From NCBI RefSeq assembly GCF_001447195.1, contig NZ_LFRI01000045.1, forward strand, positions 124,001 to 188,000: DNA of 64,000 bases, written 5' to 3'. A program made the position numbers and the translations under genes. The stretch is from Aquabacterium parvum. GTDB taxonomy: Bacteria; Pseudomonadota; Gammaproteobacteria; Burkholderiales; Burkholderiaceae_C. Below are positions 1 through 13,491 of the stretch, piece after piece; within the stretch, counting starts at the first letter, position 1, and the number at the start of each line of letters is the position of its first letter. The notes beneath the pieces were generated by a model. That model saw only the letters and a program-made list of their open reading frames with translations. It ran no database searches and was not told where the DNA came from.

Positions 1-482
1 ACGACTTGCTCGATGAGCTCACCGAGCCGCCTCTGCTGCTGGTGCTCGACGGCGTGACCGACCCGCACAACCTGGGTGCCTGCCTGCGTGTCGCCGACGG
101 CGCCGGTGCCCATGCCGTGATCGCACCCAAGGACCACGCTGTCGGCATCAATGCAACCGTGGCCAAAGTGGCCAGCGGCGCTGCCGAGACCGTGCCTTAC
201 TTCATGGTCACCAACCTGGCGCGCACCCTGGGTGAACTCAAAGAGCGAGACATCTGGGTGGTCGGGACCTCGGATGACGCCCCGGGAGACCTCTATCAGG
301 CCGATTTCCGCCGTGGCACGGCCGTGGTCCTGGGCGCTGAGGGCAGCGGCATGCGTCAGCTCACCCGCAAGCACTGCGACGAGCTGGTCAGCATCCCGAT
401 GATGGGCGGTGTCGAGAGCCTGAACGTGTCCGTGGCCAGCGGCGTCTGCCTCTACGAAGCCCTTCGTCAGCGCAGGGGCTGA
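1..482 (+). CDS. rlmB: 23S rRNA (guanosine-2'-O-)-methyltransferase RlmB, 5'-truncated by window edge
   Basis: This is the C-terminal two thirds of a SpoU/TrmH-family rRNA methyltransferase. Family members of this type use S-adenosylmethionine to 2'-O-methylate G2251 of 23S rRNA. The visible 160 residues contain the three SPOUT motifs: [15 protein letters not shown] near the beginning (motif 1), VLGAEGSGM (motif 2) and [15 protein letters not shown] (motif 3, knot and SAM pocket). The reading frame is open at base 1, so the start codon and the N-terminal RNA-binding domain lie upstream of the window. RlmB rather than TrmH is favoured by the motif 3 wording. The stop codon overlaps the end of the convergent MFS gene by 16 bp. 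Confidence 0.93.
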   Translation, partial: DLLDELTEPPLLLVLDGVTDPHNLGACLRVADGAGAHAVIAPKDHAVGINATVAKVASGAAETVPYFMVTNLARTLGELKERDIWVVGTSDDAPGDLYQADFRRGTAVVLGAEGSGMRQLTRKHCDELVSIPMMGGVESLNVSVASGVCLYEALRQRRG

Positions 483-1687
483 GCAGGCTTCAACGCAGAC
501 CCACGGTGGGCGTCGGCGCGTTGCTGCACGCGCTGAGCCCACAAGCTCAGGGCGAGGGCGACCAGCATCCAGGCCAGACCCAGCCTGTGCAGTTGCTCGT
601 AGCCATGGTGTGAGATCACCCAGCCGCCACCGCTGGCGCCCAGCGCGTGTCCCAGGTAGATGGCCGAGGTGTTCAGGGCCATCAGCGCAGGAGCCAGCCG
701 GGGCGAGAGGCCGCCCAGCCGTGCCTGCTGGCCCGAATTGGTGGCGAACCCTGAAATGGCCCAAGGCAGCAGCACGGCGGCCAGCACTGGCAGCGAACTG
801 GCCAATGGCCAGATCAGCAAGCTCAGGGCCATCAGGGCCAGGGTGAGCGTCACGGCGGGCGCTGCACCGACGCGGTCGATGCTGCGGTTCAGCAGCACGT
901 TGCCCGCCAGCGCCAGCGCGCCGAACCAAGTGAACATCAGGCTGATCTGCTCTGGTGAGGCGCCGAACACCTGCTTGTAGTAGGGGGCGGTGTAGCCCAG
1001 CACGGTGAACTGCCCGGCGCTCTGGCAGGCCGTCACCGCGACGACCGCCATCAGCAGCGGCGACTTCAGCACCTTGCGCCAGGAGCGCAGCGACAGGGCA
1101 GGGGGGCGGATGCCCGCAGGCAGGTGGCGCCACACCAGCCAGGCAGACGCGAATGCGGCCAGGCCGGTCAGCGCCATGGCCACGCGCCAGCCCATCCGCT
1201 CACCGATCCAGGCGGTCAGCGGCATGCCCGCAACCGAGGCAATGGACCAGCCCATGAACACGAAGGTGATGGCCTGTCCGCGCTTTGCCGGGGTCGACAT
1301 GAACCCGGCCGTGGCGGCGGCCTGAGGCGTGAACACGGCGGCCGACAGCACAGTCAACGCCCGCGCAGGCCACAGCCATTCGTAACCAGGCGCCAGCGCG
1401 CACAGCAGGTGTCCGACCGCGTACCAGACCATGGTCCAGGCCAGCAGGGTGCGGCGGTCAATGTGTCCGACCAGCCAGGCCAGCAGCGGGGCGCCCACGC
1501 CCATCATCAGCGCAGCGATGGCCAGCAACTGTCCGCCAGTGGTCACGCTGATGTTCAGGTCGTGGGTGAGGTCGTTGAGCGTGCCGCCCATCACCATCAC
1601 CCCGCAGCCGATCACGAAGTTGCCGAACAGCAGCGACCAGCGGGCCGCCCGGATGCTCTCCCGGGACAGGGCCCGCTCCAGTTCCAT
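467..1687 (-). CDS. MFS transporter (12-TM, DHA1-like efflux type)
   Basis: A 406-residue hydrophobic protein with about 12 predicted membrane helices in two halves, the usual major facilitator layout. A charged cytoplasmic loop with the MFS signature ([15 protein letters not shown], residues about 70-84) sits between helices 2 and 3, and a second copy ([15 protein letters not shown]) lies in the C-terminal half. The '[19 protein letters not shown]' stretch resembles drug or sugar efflux members such as AraJ/YdhP. The substrate cannot be read from sequence. It lies 21 bp downstream of the hydroxyacid dehydrogenase gene on the same strand, so the two are probably cotranscribed. Its 3' end overlaps rlmB. 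Confidence 0.85.
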   Translation of the reverse strand: MELERALSRESIRAARWSLLFGNFVIGCGVMVMGGTLNDLTHDLNISVTTGGQLLAIAALMMGVGAPLLAWLVGHIDRRTLLAWTMVWYAVGHLLCALAPGYEWLWPARALTVLSAAVFTPQAAATAGFMSTPAKRGQAITFVFMGWSIASVAGMPLTAWIGERMGWRVAMALTGLAAFASAWLVWRHLPAGIRPPALSLRSWRKVLKSPLLMAVVAVTACQSAGQFTVLGYTAPYYKQVFGASPEQISLMFTWFGALALAGNVLLNRSIDRVGAAPAVTLTLALMALSLLIWPLASSLPVLAAVLLPWAISGFATNSGQQARLGGLSPRLAPALMALNTSAIYLGHALGASGGGWVISHHGYEQLHRLGLAWMLVALALSLWAQRVQQRADAHRGSALKPAQPLR

Positions 1688-1708
1688 GGGGTACTGCCTT
1701 GTGTTTCG

Positions 1709-2716
1709 TCAGTGGGGCACGCGCAGTGCTTCAGGGTTGACGATGCCGCTGGGGTGGCCCGCGTCGAAATTCAGCAGGTGCTCGAAAGCTGCGCTGAAGA
1801 GTTGCTCATAGCTGTCTTGCTCGACCAGGCCGATGTGCGGGGTGCAGACGGCGTTCTCCAGCCGCAGCAAAGGGTGCCCTTGCAAAATGGGCTCGCTCTC
1901 GAACACATCGACTGCAGCCATGCCTGGGCGCCCGCGGTTGAGCCCGGCCACCAGGGCGTTGTCTTGAACCAGCTCCGCGCGAGAGGTGTTGACGAACAAG
2001 GCGGTGGGCTTCATGCGGCTGAAATCGTCGAGCGTGATGAGGCCGCGGTTTTCTTCCCGCAACCTCAGGTGGACGCTCAGCACGTCCGAGGTGGCGAAAA
2101 ACTCCTCGCGGCTGGGCGCGGCCCTCAGGCCGTTGGCCACGGCTTGCGTGCGCGATGCTTCGCTGCCCCAGACCTGCACGTCCATCCCAAAGGCCTTGCC
2201 GTAGCCCGCAACGAGTTGACCAACTTGTCCGTACCCCCAGATGCCCAGGGTCTTGCCTTGCAGCTTCATGCCCAGGCCAAAGTTGGCCGGCATGGACGCG
2301 GCTTTCAGACCGGACTGTTGCCAGGCACCGTGTTTGAGGTTGCCGATGTACTGGGGCAGTCGACGCATCGCAGCCAGCACCAGGGCCCAGGTGAGCTCTG
2401 CGGTGGCAGCAGGCGAGGTGTTGCACTCGGCCACGGCGATGCCCAGTCGGGTGCAGGCCTCGATGTCGATGTGCGGTCCAACCTGACCGATCTGACAGAT
2501 CAGGCGCAGCTTGGGCAGCTTCTCGAGCAGCGCCTTGGAGAAATGCGTGCGCTCGTGGATGACCACCAGCGCTTCGGCATCGCGAAGGCGCACCGCGAGC
2601 TGGCCTGTGCCTTTGACGGTGTTGGTGTAGACCTTGGCTGACAAGCCGTCAAGCCGGGAGGCACATGGCAATTTTCGGACGGCGTCCTGATAGTCGTCCA
2701 GGATGATGATGTTCAT
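1709..2716 (-). CDS. D-2-hydroxyacid dehydrogenase family protein
   Basis: An NAD-dependent D-2-hydroxyacid dehydrogenase of the SerA/PdxB fold (335 residues from the chosen start). The Rossmann dinucleotide motif GIWGYGQVG lies mid-protein. The catalytic triad is visible: Arg in FVNTSRAELV, Glu in VDVFESEPI and His in CTPHIGLVEQ. Family members reduce 2-oxoacids to D-2-hydroxyacids or act on 3-phosphoglycerate; the substrate is not determinable here. I chose the internal ATG at 2716 because the protein then begins MNIIILDDYQD, the normal first beta strand. The ATG at 2743 would add nine residues of non-conserved sequence. It probably forms an operon with the MFS transporter 21 bp downstream. 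Confidence 0.85.
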   Translation of the reverse strand: MNIIILDDYQDAVRKLPCASRLDGLSAKVYTNTVKGTGQLAVRLRDAEALVVIHERTHFSKALLEKLPKLRLICQIGQVGPHIDIEACTRLGIAVAECNTSPAATAELTWALVLAAMRRLPQYIGNLKHGAWQQSGLKAASMPANFGLGMKLQGKTLGIWGYGQVGQLVAGYGKAFGMDVQVWGSEASRTQAVANGLRAAPSREEFFATSDVLSVHLRLREENRGLITLDDFSRMKPTALFVNTSRAELVQDNALVAGLNRGRPGMAAVDVFESEPILQGHPLLRLENAVCTPHIGLVEQDSYEQLFSAAFEHLLNFDAGHPSGIVNPEALRVPH

Positions 2717-2796
2717 GGGGCGGTCGAGTGTCCAGCTCGACATTGTGCAACGCGCGCGGCTGTGCCGGGCGTTGCCTGGACATCCTCACAGACCAA

Positions 2797-3315
2797 TTAC
2801 CAGGTTGTCACCTTTGCGCTGCGGCCATCTTCTGCCTTGGGTGAGGCGCGCACCGGGAAGTGGCTGTCCAGGGCGTCCAGGCGCAACTGCGCCTCGATTT
2901 GCCCGCGGTGCGTGGAGATCACCTTGAAAACGTCGGCGCGCAGGTGCCAGAGTTCACGCAGCGAACGCGAGGTTTCGATCTGGTCACGCACCTGGTTGGC
3001 TCGCAGCGACTGGAGGTCCCACAAGGAAGCAACGAACTCCGTCTTGATGGCGCGCAGGCCATTGACCGAAGACGGCGGGCGCGGCGATTCGCCGTTGTCC
3101 CACAACCAGTTCCACAAACCCCGGCACCAGCTCTTCCACAGAGGCTGGGCGGGCGCAAACTGGGCCGGAGGGGTGACGCCGACCCGCCTCGCGGCAGAGC
3201 CGCTCAGGTCCACAGGGGCGTCGTGAGGCAATTGCGTCGGGTTGGACAAGGCGCGATTGCGTCCCTGCGTGTCAACCTGTGCAGACTCGTCGTTGGAGTA
3301 GAAAAAGGATGCCAT
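2797..3315 (-). CDS. Conserved hypothetical protein, soluble
   Basis: A 172-residue protein that I cannot assign to a named family. From the chosen ATG it begins MASFFYSNDES. It has a polar, proline-rich N-terminal third, a Trp-rich patch (WKSWCRGLWNWLWDNGE, about residues 60-76) and a C-terminal half that looks helical and charged (SLRELWHLRADVFKVISTHRG). No signal peptide, membrane helix or cysteine pair is obvious. Codon usage matches its neighbours and no better frame exists across this interval, so I take it as real. It lies about 80 bp upstream of the hydroxyacid dehydrogenase on the same strand. An ATG 14 codons upstream at 3357 is less likely as the start. Confidence 0.6.
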   Translation of the reverse strand: MASFFYSNDESAQVDTQGRNRALSNPTQLPHDAPVDLSGSAARRVGVTPPAQFAPAQPLWKSWCRGLWNWLWDNGESPRPPSSVNGLRAIKTEFVASLWDLQSLRANQVRDQIETSRSLRELWHLRADVFKVISTHRGQIEAQLRLDALDSHFPVRASPKAEDGRSAKVTTW

Positions 3316-3398
3316 CGTGCCCTCGCTGCGCCTTTGAGCGCGTCTCGTACTGGACATCGACCATCCTAGGGAACCCTTGAGCAGGGTACACCCGTAAA

Positions 3399-3421
3399 AA
3401 ACGGGCCTCGAGGGCCCGTTT
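3399..3421 (-). terminator. Rho-independent terminator of bfd
   Basis: A 9-bp perfect stem (AAACGGGCC / GGCCCGTTT) closes a 5-nt loop. Read on the minus strand it is followed by a T run (complement of the A run at 3396-3401). It sits about 40 bp after the bfd stop codon and so ends the bfd transcript. Confidence 0.8.
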
Positions 3422-3459
3422 CCGTGGACTGTTCACGACTTGTTACGTGTGGTGTGCGC

Positions 3460-3672
3460 TCAGACGGTGGCGACAGACATCCGCGCAATCGGGATCAATT
3501 TGCTGCCAGCCTGGCGGGCTTCGTCAAAGACTTCGCGGGCGCAGGTCTCACAGCACCCGCAGCAGGTGGCCACACGCGTGCGGTCCTGGAGGGCATCGAA
3601 GGAGCCGCAGCCCATGTTGGCTTGCTTGACGATTTCCTTGTCGGAGATGGCGTGGCAGACGCAGACGATCAT
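3460..3672 (-). CDS. bfd: Bacterioferritin-associated ferredoxin (Bfd)
   Basis: A 70-residue [2Fe-2S] protein. In the family, Bfd binds bacterioferritin and passes electrons to its haem so that stored ferric iron is reduced and released. The N-terminus MIVCVCHAISDKEI carries the first two ligands (Cys4, Cys6); the other pair comes from the cysteine-rich TCCGCCETC segment near residue 40. That segment holds extra cysteines, so which two bind the cluster is not certain. The ATG at 3672 places CxC at positions 4-6 as in characterised Bfd; a longer frame upstream adds 31 unrelated residues. It follows bfr on the same strand but has its own regulatory region with two Fur-type boxes. Confidence 0.9.
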   Translation of the reverse strand: MIVCVCHAISDKEIVKQANMGCGSFDALQDRTRVATCCGCCETCAREVFDEARQAGSKLIPIARMSVATV

Positions 3673-3693
3673 GACGGGATTTGGGCTCACGAA

Positions 3694-3708
3694 TGAGAAT
3701 GAGTCGCA
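3694..3708 (-). promoter_or_regulatory. Fur-type box, distal start-proximal copy
   Basis: The 15-mer TGAGAATGAGTCGCA matches the 7-1-7 Fur pattern TGATAATnATTATCA at 10 of 14 positions by my count. It lies 22 bp upstream of the bfd start codon and exactly 22 bp from a second, better box. Confidence 0.5.
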
Positions 3709-3715
3709 TGATAGA

Positions 3716-3730
3716 TGCGAATGATTCGCA
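3716..3730 (-). promoter_or_regulatory. Fur-type box, perfect 7-1-7 palindrome
   Basis: TGCGAATGATTCGCA is a perfect inverted repeat (TGCGAAT-G-ATTCGCA) in Fur 7-1-7 geometry and keeps the T, AAT/ATT and A positions of the consensus. It lies in the bfr-bfd intergenic region upstream of bfd. Control by iron through Fur is inferred, and fits the usual induction of bfd under iron starvation. Confidence 0.6.
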
Positions 3731-3798
3731 GCACAAGCCCTTGGCCAAGCCCGGACCCCGATCAAGGGGATCCGAGCCGCCAGCCGTCGCCTGGTTCC

Positions 3799-4278
3799 TC
3801 AGCCTTCGATTTCACCCATGATGGATTGCAGGTAGTTCTGAACGCCAACTTTGGCGATCAAGTCGATCTGGGTCTCGAGGAAATCGATGTGCTCCTCGGT
3901 GTCGTCCAAGATGTGCTGGAACAGGTCACGGGAGACGTAATCGCGCACCGATTCACAGTAGGCGATGCCTTCCTTGACGGTGGCCTGGGCAGCGGTCTCG
4001 AGCTTGAGGTCGCAGGCCAGCAGCTCGGGCACGTCCTCGCCGATGAGCAGCTTGCCCAGGTCCTGCAGGTTGGGCAGGCCATCCAGCGTGAAGATGCGCT
4101 CCATCAGCTTGTCGGCGTGCTTCATCTCGCCGATCGATTCTTCGTACTCTTTCTTGGCCAGCTTGGCAAAGCCCCAGTGCTTGAGCATGCGGTAGTGCAG
4201 GAAGTACTGGTTGGTTGCGGTGAGTTCATTCTTGAGCTGCGCATTGAGCAGCTCGATGACCTTGGCGTCGCCCTTCAT
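3799..4278 (-). CDS. bfr: Bacterioferritin
   Basis: A 159-residue haem-containing ferritin subunit, the normal family length; 24 subunits form a shell that oxidises and stores iron. The ferroxidase residues are all present: Glu18 ([10 protein letters not shown]), Glu51 and His54 ([12 protein letters not shown]), Glu94 region (LKLETAAQ) and the DDTEEH segment near 126-131. Met52, the haem axial ligand, is also conserved. The ATG at 4278 gives [12 protein letters not shown], which aligns with known N-termini; upstream codons are unrelated. It lies upstream of bfd on the same strand with a 126-bp gap that carries separate Fur-type boxes, so storage and release may be regulated differently. Confidence 0.95.
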   Translation of the reverse strand: MKGDAKVIELLNAQLKNELTATNQYFLHYRMLKHWGFAKLAKKEYEESIGEMKHADKLMERIFTLDGLPNLQDLGKLLIGEDVPELLACDLKLETAAQATVKEGIAYCESVRDYVSRDLFQHILDDTEEHIDFLETQIDLIAKVGVQNYLQSIMGEIEG

Positions 4279-4374
4279 GGTGTCCTCGCGTGGTGGGTCA
4301 GGATGGGCCTCATTGTGAACCAGGGCAGGGCATGTGCCACATGTCGTGCGCACATCCCAACAGGTCGGATCGGG

Positions 4375-4380
4375 TATACT
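4375..4380 (+). promoter_or_regulatory. Candidate -10 element for carAB
   Basis: TATACT in the intergenic region between the divergent bfr and carA genes, inside a cgggta/tacccg inverted repeat (4371-4395). No convincing -35 was found at 16-18 bp, so this is tentative. Confidence 0.3.
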
Positions 4381-4552
4381 TCTAAGGTTTACCCGCAACC
4401 ATCCCCCCGTCTGGCGAAACCGCGCCGATCTGGCATGTACATGATCGGCCTTGCTTTTGTCGCGTCCGTGTCCCGGCCATGTGCTGTTGCACGTTGACGG
4501 TGTCTCAAGCAAACGGTGAGCCAGGCGCGCACAACAAACGGAGAACGAACCC

Positions 4553-5723
4553 GTGCTGCCCGTCCTGCCCCAAGCTCTTCTGGCCCTCGCAGACGGCACG
4601 GTCTTTCTTGGCACTTCGATCGGCGCCGCCGGTCACACGGTCGGTGAAGTGGTGTTCAACACCTCGATCACCGGCTATCAGGAAATCCTCACCGACCCCA
4701 GCTACTGCCGCCAGATCGTGACCCTCACGTATCCGCACATCGGCAACTACGGGGTCAATGGTGAAGACGTCGAAGCCACGAAAGTCCATGCCGCTGGTCT
4801 GATCATCAAGGATCTGCCCATCCGCACTTCCAACTTCCGTCAGACCCGCACCCTCTCGCAATACCTGCAGGACGAAGGCACGGTCGGCATCGCCAACATC
4901 GACACCCGCAAGCTGACGCGCATCCTGCGCTCCAAGGGCGCTCAGAACGGTTGCATCGTCGCCCTGGCCGTTGGTCAGGATGTCACTGACGCGGTCATCG
5001 CCGACGCGGTGGCCAAAGCCAAGGCCGCACCGAACATGGCCGGCCAGGACCTGGCCCAGGTCGTGACCCGCAGCGACGTCGCCGTGTGGGACGAAACCGA
5101 GTGGAAGCTCTCCAACCCCGAATTGGGCGGCAAGCCAGGCTTCGGCAAGCAGACCGCCCCGAAGTTCCACGTCGTGGCCTATGACTTCGGCGTCAAGCGC
5201 AACATCCTGCGCATGCTGGCCGAGCGCGGCTGCAAGGTCACCGTGGTGCCCGCCAAGACGCCGGCTGCCGAGGTGCTCAAGCACAAGCCCGATGGCATCT
5301 TCCTGTCCAACGGCCCCGGGGACCCGGAGCCTTGCGACTACGCGATTGCTGCGGCCAAGGAGCTGATCGAAACCGGCATCCCGACCTTCGGCATCTGCCT
5401 GGGTCACCAGATCATGGCCCTGGCCTCCGGTGCCAAGACCTACAAGATGCCCTTCGGTCACCACGGCGGCAACCACCCTGTGAAAGACCTGGACAACGGC
5501 CGCGTCAGCATCACCAGCCAGAACCACGGTTTCGCCGTCGACGAAAAGACGCTGCCCGCCAACCTGCGCGCCACGCACATCTCGCTGTTCGACGGCACGC
5601 TGCAAGGCCTGGCCCGCACCGACAAGCCCGCTTTCTGCTTCCAGGGTCACCCGGAAGCTTCGCCCGGACCGCATGACATCAGCTACCTGTTCGATCGTTT
5701 CACTGCGCTGATGGAGAAGAACA

Positions 5724-5731
<8 letters not shown>
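4553..5731 (+). CDS. carA: Carbamoyl-phosphate synthase small chain (glutaminase)
   Basis: The 392-residue glutamine amidotransferase subunit of carbamoyl phosphate synthase. It hydrolyses glutamine and delivers ammonia to CarB for arginine and pyrimidine synthesis. The N-terminal CPSase small-chain domain starts [16 protein letters not shown]. The C-terminal class I amidotransferase has its nucleophile Cys282 in FGICLGHQ and the His366/Glu368 pair in [11 protein letters not shown]. The GTG start at 4553 is supported by GGAGA at 4540-4544, eight bases upstream. The 3' end overlaps carB by eight bases (ATGCCTAA), so the two subunits are translationally coupled. Confidence 0.97.
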
Positions 5732-8999
<3,268 letters not shown>

Positions 9000-9124
9000 A
9001 CTGCCAGCTTGCCGCGTCGGGCTCGCCCGATCGCGGCCATGCATTCAACGGGCCGCTCCCGGCCGCTCCTCCACAGAGACGGCGCCTGGGACGCGGCTCC
9101 TTCATTTTGGAAGACACATCAGCC

Positions 9125-9601
9125 ATGTCCACCATTCCCATCACCAAGCGTGGTGCCGAGCAGCTCAAGGAAGAGCTGCACCGCCTCAAACACGTCGAGC
9201 GTCCCGCCGTGGTGCAAGCCATTGCCGAGGCCCGGGCCCAGGGTGACCTGTCGGAAAACGCCGAGTACGACGCAGCCAAAGACAAGCAAGGCTTCATCGA
9301 AGGACGCATCAACGAAATCGAAGGCAAGCTCTCTGCCGCCAAGGTCATCGATCCGGCAGACCTGGATGCCGGCGGCCGGGTGGTGTTCGGTGCCACCGTC
9401 GAAATGGAAATCGAGGCCACGGGCGACGTGGTCACCTACCAGATCGTGGGTGATGACGAGGCCGACCTCAAGGAAGGCAAGATCTCCATTGGTTCCCCCA
9501 TCGCCCGAGCCCTGATCGGCAAAGAGGCTGGTGACGTGGCCGTGGTGCAGGCGCCAGGTGGCGAGCGCAGCTACGAAATCATCGAAGTTCGCTACATTTG
9601 A
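9125..9601 (+). CDS. greA: Transcription elongation factor GreA
   Basis: A 158-residue factor, the same length as E. coli GreA. It inserts a coiled coil into the RNA polymerase secondary channel and triggers cleavage of backtracked RNA. The N-terminal coiled coil carries the acidic tip signature [14 protein letters not shown]; the C-terminal FKBP-like domain ends in [14 protein letters not shown] chose the ATG at 9125 ([14 protein letters not shown]) over one six codons upstream; GGAAG at 9109-9113 lies 11 bases upstream. Its position between carAB and the DUF4149/yhbY/rlmE group is typical of Burkholderiales. Confidence 0.96.
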   Translation: MSTIPITKRGAEQLKEELHRLKHVERPAVVQAIAEARAQGDLSENAEYDAAKDKQGFIEGRINEIEGKLSAAKVIDPADLDAGGRVVFGATVEMEIEATGDVVTYQIVGDDEADLKEGKISIGSPIARALIGKEAGDVAVVQAPGGERSYEIIEVRYI

Positions 9602-9614
9602 GCGGCGTTGGTCG

Positions 9615-10064
9615 ATGATGAGCAAGGTTGTTCGTTTTCAGTCGATGCTCTCTGGTCTGTGGGCGGGCGTTTTGCTGGCCATCGGTGGCATCGCGGCGCC
9701 TGCCTTGTTCAGTGTGCTCGAGCGCCAGCAAGCTGGCGCAGGTGCCGGCCAGATCTTCCACATCGAGTCCCGGCTGAGCCTGGCTTTCGCCATCTTGCTG
9801 TTCGTGCTGGAGCGTCGGCGTGTGCGCGACGAGGTGGAGCAGGGGGCTTCCCAAAGCGCCATGAGCGCCAACCTGTTGCTGGTGCTCGGGGCGCTGTTTC
9901 TGACGGTGCTGGGTGGTTTCGCCCTGCAGCCCATGATCCAGGCAGCCAAGGCCGGCGAGCCCACAGCCCTGTCTTTTGCCGCCCTGCATGGCATCTCGGC
10001 CTCGCTTTACTGGCTCAAGGCTTTGCTGGTGCTGGTGTTGGCCTGGCGCATGACGGCACGCTGA
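9615..10064 (+). CDS. DUF4149 domain-containing membrane protein
   Basis: A 149-residue integral membrane protein with about four predicted helices (roughly residues 10-30, 48-65, 84-104 and 125-146). The middle cytoplasmic stretch RRRVRDEVEQGASQS is charged. It matches the DUF4149 pattern (GGIAAPALFSVLERQQAGAGAGQIFHIE near the first helix), a family common between greA and yhbY in betaproteobacteria; no function is established that I know of. The start is one of two adjacent ATGs at 9615 and 9618, 13 bp after the greA stop, so it is likely cotranscribed with greA. Confidence 0.8.
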   Translation: MMSKVVRFQSMLSGLWAGVLLAIGGIAAPALFSVLERQQAGAGAGQIFHIESRLSLAFAILLFVLERRRVRDEVEQGASQSAMSANLLLVLGALFLTVLGGFALQPMIQAAKAGEPTALSFAALHGISASLYWLKALLVLVLAWRMTAR

Positions 10065-10068
10065 ATGA

Positions 10069-10094
10069 AAAACGGCACCCAAAGGTGCCGTTTT
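10069..10094. terminator. Bidirectional Rho-independent terminator
   Basis: An 11-bp perfect stem (AAAACGGCACC / GGTGCCGTTTT) with a 4-nt loop, located between the convergent DUF4149 and yhbY genes. A runs on one side and T runs on the other let it serve both directions. Confidence 0.8.
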
Positions 10095-10123
10095 GCTGTC
10101 AAATGTTGGCAGATGCGATCAGA

Positions 10124-10594
10124 TCAGCCTGATTTTTTGCTGGTCATGCGTTTTTTTGCGCGCTTGATGAGGCCGCCTGGCGTCACGCGTTGGTTGCCCA
10201 GCACGGTCACTTTCTTGATCTCCGGGCGGCGCGTGCCACTCTTGGAGAACTTCAGGATCTTGACCTCGCGAGGGGCTGCGCCACCGCGCCGGGCATCGTC
10301 TTGCTCGGTGTCTTTCTCGGGCATCGGGCGCCAGATAACCAGCAGCTTGCCGATGTGCTGGATGGGCGCGGCGTTGAGCTGGTCGCACAGCTGGGCAAAG
10401 ATTTCTTCGCGGGCAGCGCGATCGTCTCCGAGCACGCGCACCTTGATCAGCCCGTGGGCCTTGAGCGCGGAGTCGGTCTCCTTGACGACAGCGGGCGTCA
10501 GGCCGTCTCCGCCGATCATCACGACGGGATCAAGGTGGTGGGCGTCGGCGCGCAGGGCGCGGCGCTCGGAAGTGGTCAGTTCAATTGCAGGCAT
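10124..10594 (-). CDS. yhbY: YhbY-family RNA-binding protein (CRS1/YhbY domain) with basic C-terminal tail
   Basis: The first 97 or so residues form the CRS1/YhbY domain, a KH-like RNA-binding fold found on pre-50S ribosomal particles: [23 protein letters not shown], then the GLIKVRVLG strand and [11 protein letters not shown]. coli YhbY is only 97 residues. This one is 156, with about 55 extra residues that are rich in Lys and Arg and end [17 protein letters not shown], a likely extra RNA-binding tail. The gene is divergent from rlmE, another 50S maturation gene, with only 17 bp between the start codons. No usable Shine-Dalgarno is visible. Confidence 0.9.
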   Translation of the reverse strand: MPAIELTTSERRALRADAHHLDPVVMIGGDGLTPAVVKETDSALKAHGLIKVRVLGDDRAAREEIFAQLCDQLNAAPIQHIGKLLVIWRPMPEKDTEQDDARRGGAAPREVKILKFSKSGTRRPEIKKVTVLGNQRVTPGGLIKRAKKRMTSKKSG

Positions 10595-10599
10595 CCCTC

Positions 10600-10606
10600 T
10601 ATTATC
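10600..10606. promoter_or_regulatory. Overlapping divergent -10 elements for rlmE (+) and yhbY (-)
   Basis: The 17-bp gap between the two start codons holds TATTATC. On the plus strand TATTAT (10600-10605) lies six bases before the rlmE ATG. On the minus strand GATAAT (10606-10601) lies six bases before the yhbY ATG. Such spacing would give leaderless or near-leaderless mRNAs in both directions. No good -35 was found on either side, so this is an inference. Confidence 0.35.
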
Positions 10607-10611
10607 GAGCC

Positions 10612-11286
10612 ATGAAAGTCCAAACCAAAAGCAAAAAAGTCAACAAGGCTTGGCTGAACGATCACATCCACGATCCATACGTGCGTCTGGCGCAAAAAGA
10701 AGGCTATCGATCCAGAGCGGCTTACAAGATCAAAGAGATCGATGAAGCCCTTGGTTTGATCAAGCCCGGGCAGTTGGTGGTGGACCTGGGTGCCGCCCCT
10801 GGCGCATGGAGTCAATACGTGCGGCGCAAATTCGCACCGAAGGACGTGGGCGTGGGGGGCGCTGCCGTGGGTGAGCTCAATGGCACCATCATCGCCCTGG
10901 ACCTGCTGGACTTCGATCCGATCGAGGGCGTGACCTTCATCCAGGGTGATTTTCGGGAGGAAGCCGTGCTGCAGCGGTTGCAGGACGAGGTGGCCGGCCG
11001 ACCGGTGGACGTGGTCATCTCGGACATGGCACCCAACCTCAGCGGCATCGACGTGACCGACAGCGCCCGGATCGCTCACCTGATCGAGTTGGCCATTGAC
11101 TTCGCACAGCAACACCTGAAAAAGGACGGCGCGCTCGTTTGCAAAGTTTTTCACGGCGCGGGCTACAGCCAGCTGGTGGAGGCCTTCAAGGCGAATTTCC
11201 GCGTCTGCAAGCCGGTCAAACCCAAGGCTTCCCGCGACAAATCGGCCGAAACCTTCCTGGTTGGCATCGGTCTGAAGACGCGCTGA
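10612..11286 (+). CDS. rlmE: 23S rRNA (uridine-2'-O-)-methyltransferase RlmE (FtsJ/RrmJ)
   Basis: A 224-residue SAM-dependent methyltransferase that 2'-O-methylates U2552 of 23S rRNA in the 50S particle. The SAM loop [14 protein letters not shown] is clear. The K-D-K-E catalytic tetrad is represented by Lys in [13 protein letters not shown], Asp in [10 protein letters not shown], Lys in LVCKVFHG and Glu in [10 protein letters not shown]. The ATG at 10612 begins [14 protein letters not shown]; codons further upstream run into yhbY. A short insertion ([17 protein letters not shown]) makes it slightly longer than the E. coli enzyme. It is followed by ftsH, the conserved bacterial order. Confidence 0.96.
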   Translation: MKVQTKSKKVNKAWLNDHIHDPYVRLAQKEGYRSRAAYKIKEIDEALGLIKPGQLVVDLGAAPGAWSQYVRRKFAPKDVGVGGAAVGELNGTIIALDLLDFDPIEGVTFIQGDFREEAVLQRLQDEVAGRPVDVVISDMAPNLSGIDVTDSARIAHLIELAIDFAQQHLKKDGALVCKVFHGAGYSQLVEAFKANFRVCKPVKPKASRDKSAETFLVGIGLKTR

Positions 11287-11518
11287 GTCACTTTGTCTCG
11301 TCAAGGCATCGTCAAGGCCTCAATTCCAGCGTTTCATGTGGGATTGGGCGCCACGCGTCAACCCTTGACTGCACTAGAATGGTCCCCACATGCCGCGAAG
11401 GACGGCACTGTTTTGCGTCATCATGACAAAGGCGGTGCAGTTTTTTGGATCCGTGTTCGGTGTGGGGATGCATCCAGCATCAGCCGAACCGGTGTGACTG
11501 TGGGTTGAAGGAGCCGCG

Positions 11519-13423
<1,905 letters not shown>

Positions 13424-13450
13424 ACCAGGCGCCCCAAGGCGTCCTTTGAC

Positions 13451-13473
13451 AACGGGGCTTCGGCCCCGTTTTT
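13451..13473 (+). terminator. Rho-independent terminator after ftsH (UUCG tetraloop)
   Basis: AACGGGGC-TTCG-GCCCCGTT followed by TTT. The C(UUCG)G tetraloop gives a very stable hairpin. It lies 27 bp after the ftsH stop and 18 bp before the folP start, so it separates the two transcription units at least partly. Confidence 0.8.
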
Positions 13474-13491
13474 CATGTCGAGTCACCAGCC

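Noticed and set aside
1124-2641. A 505-codon plus-strand frame opposite the MFS transporter and dehydrogenase
   Set aside because: His/Gln/Gly-rich shadow translation without domains; the minus-strand genes have clear motifs.
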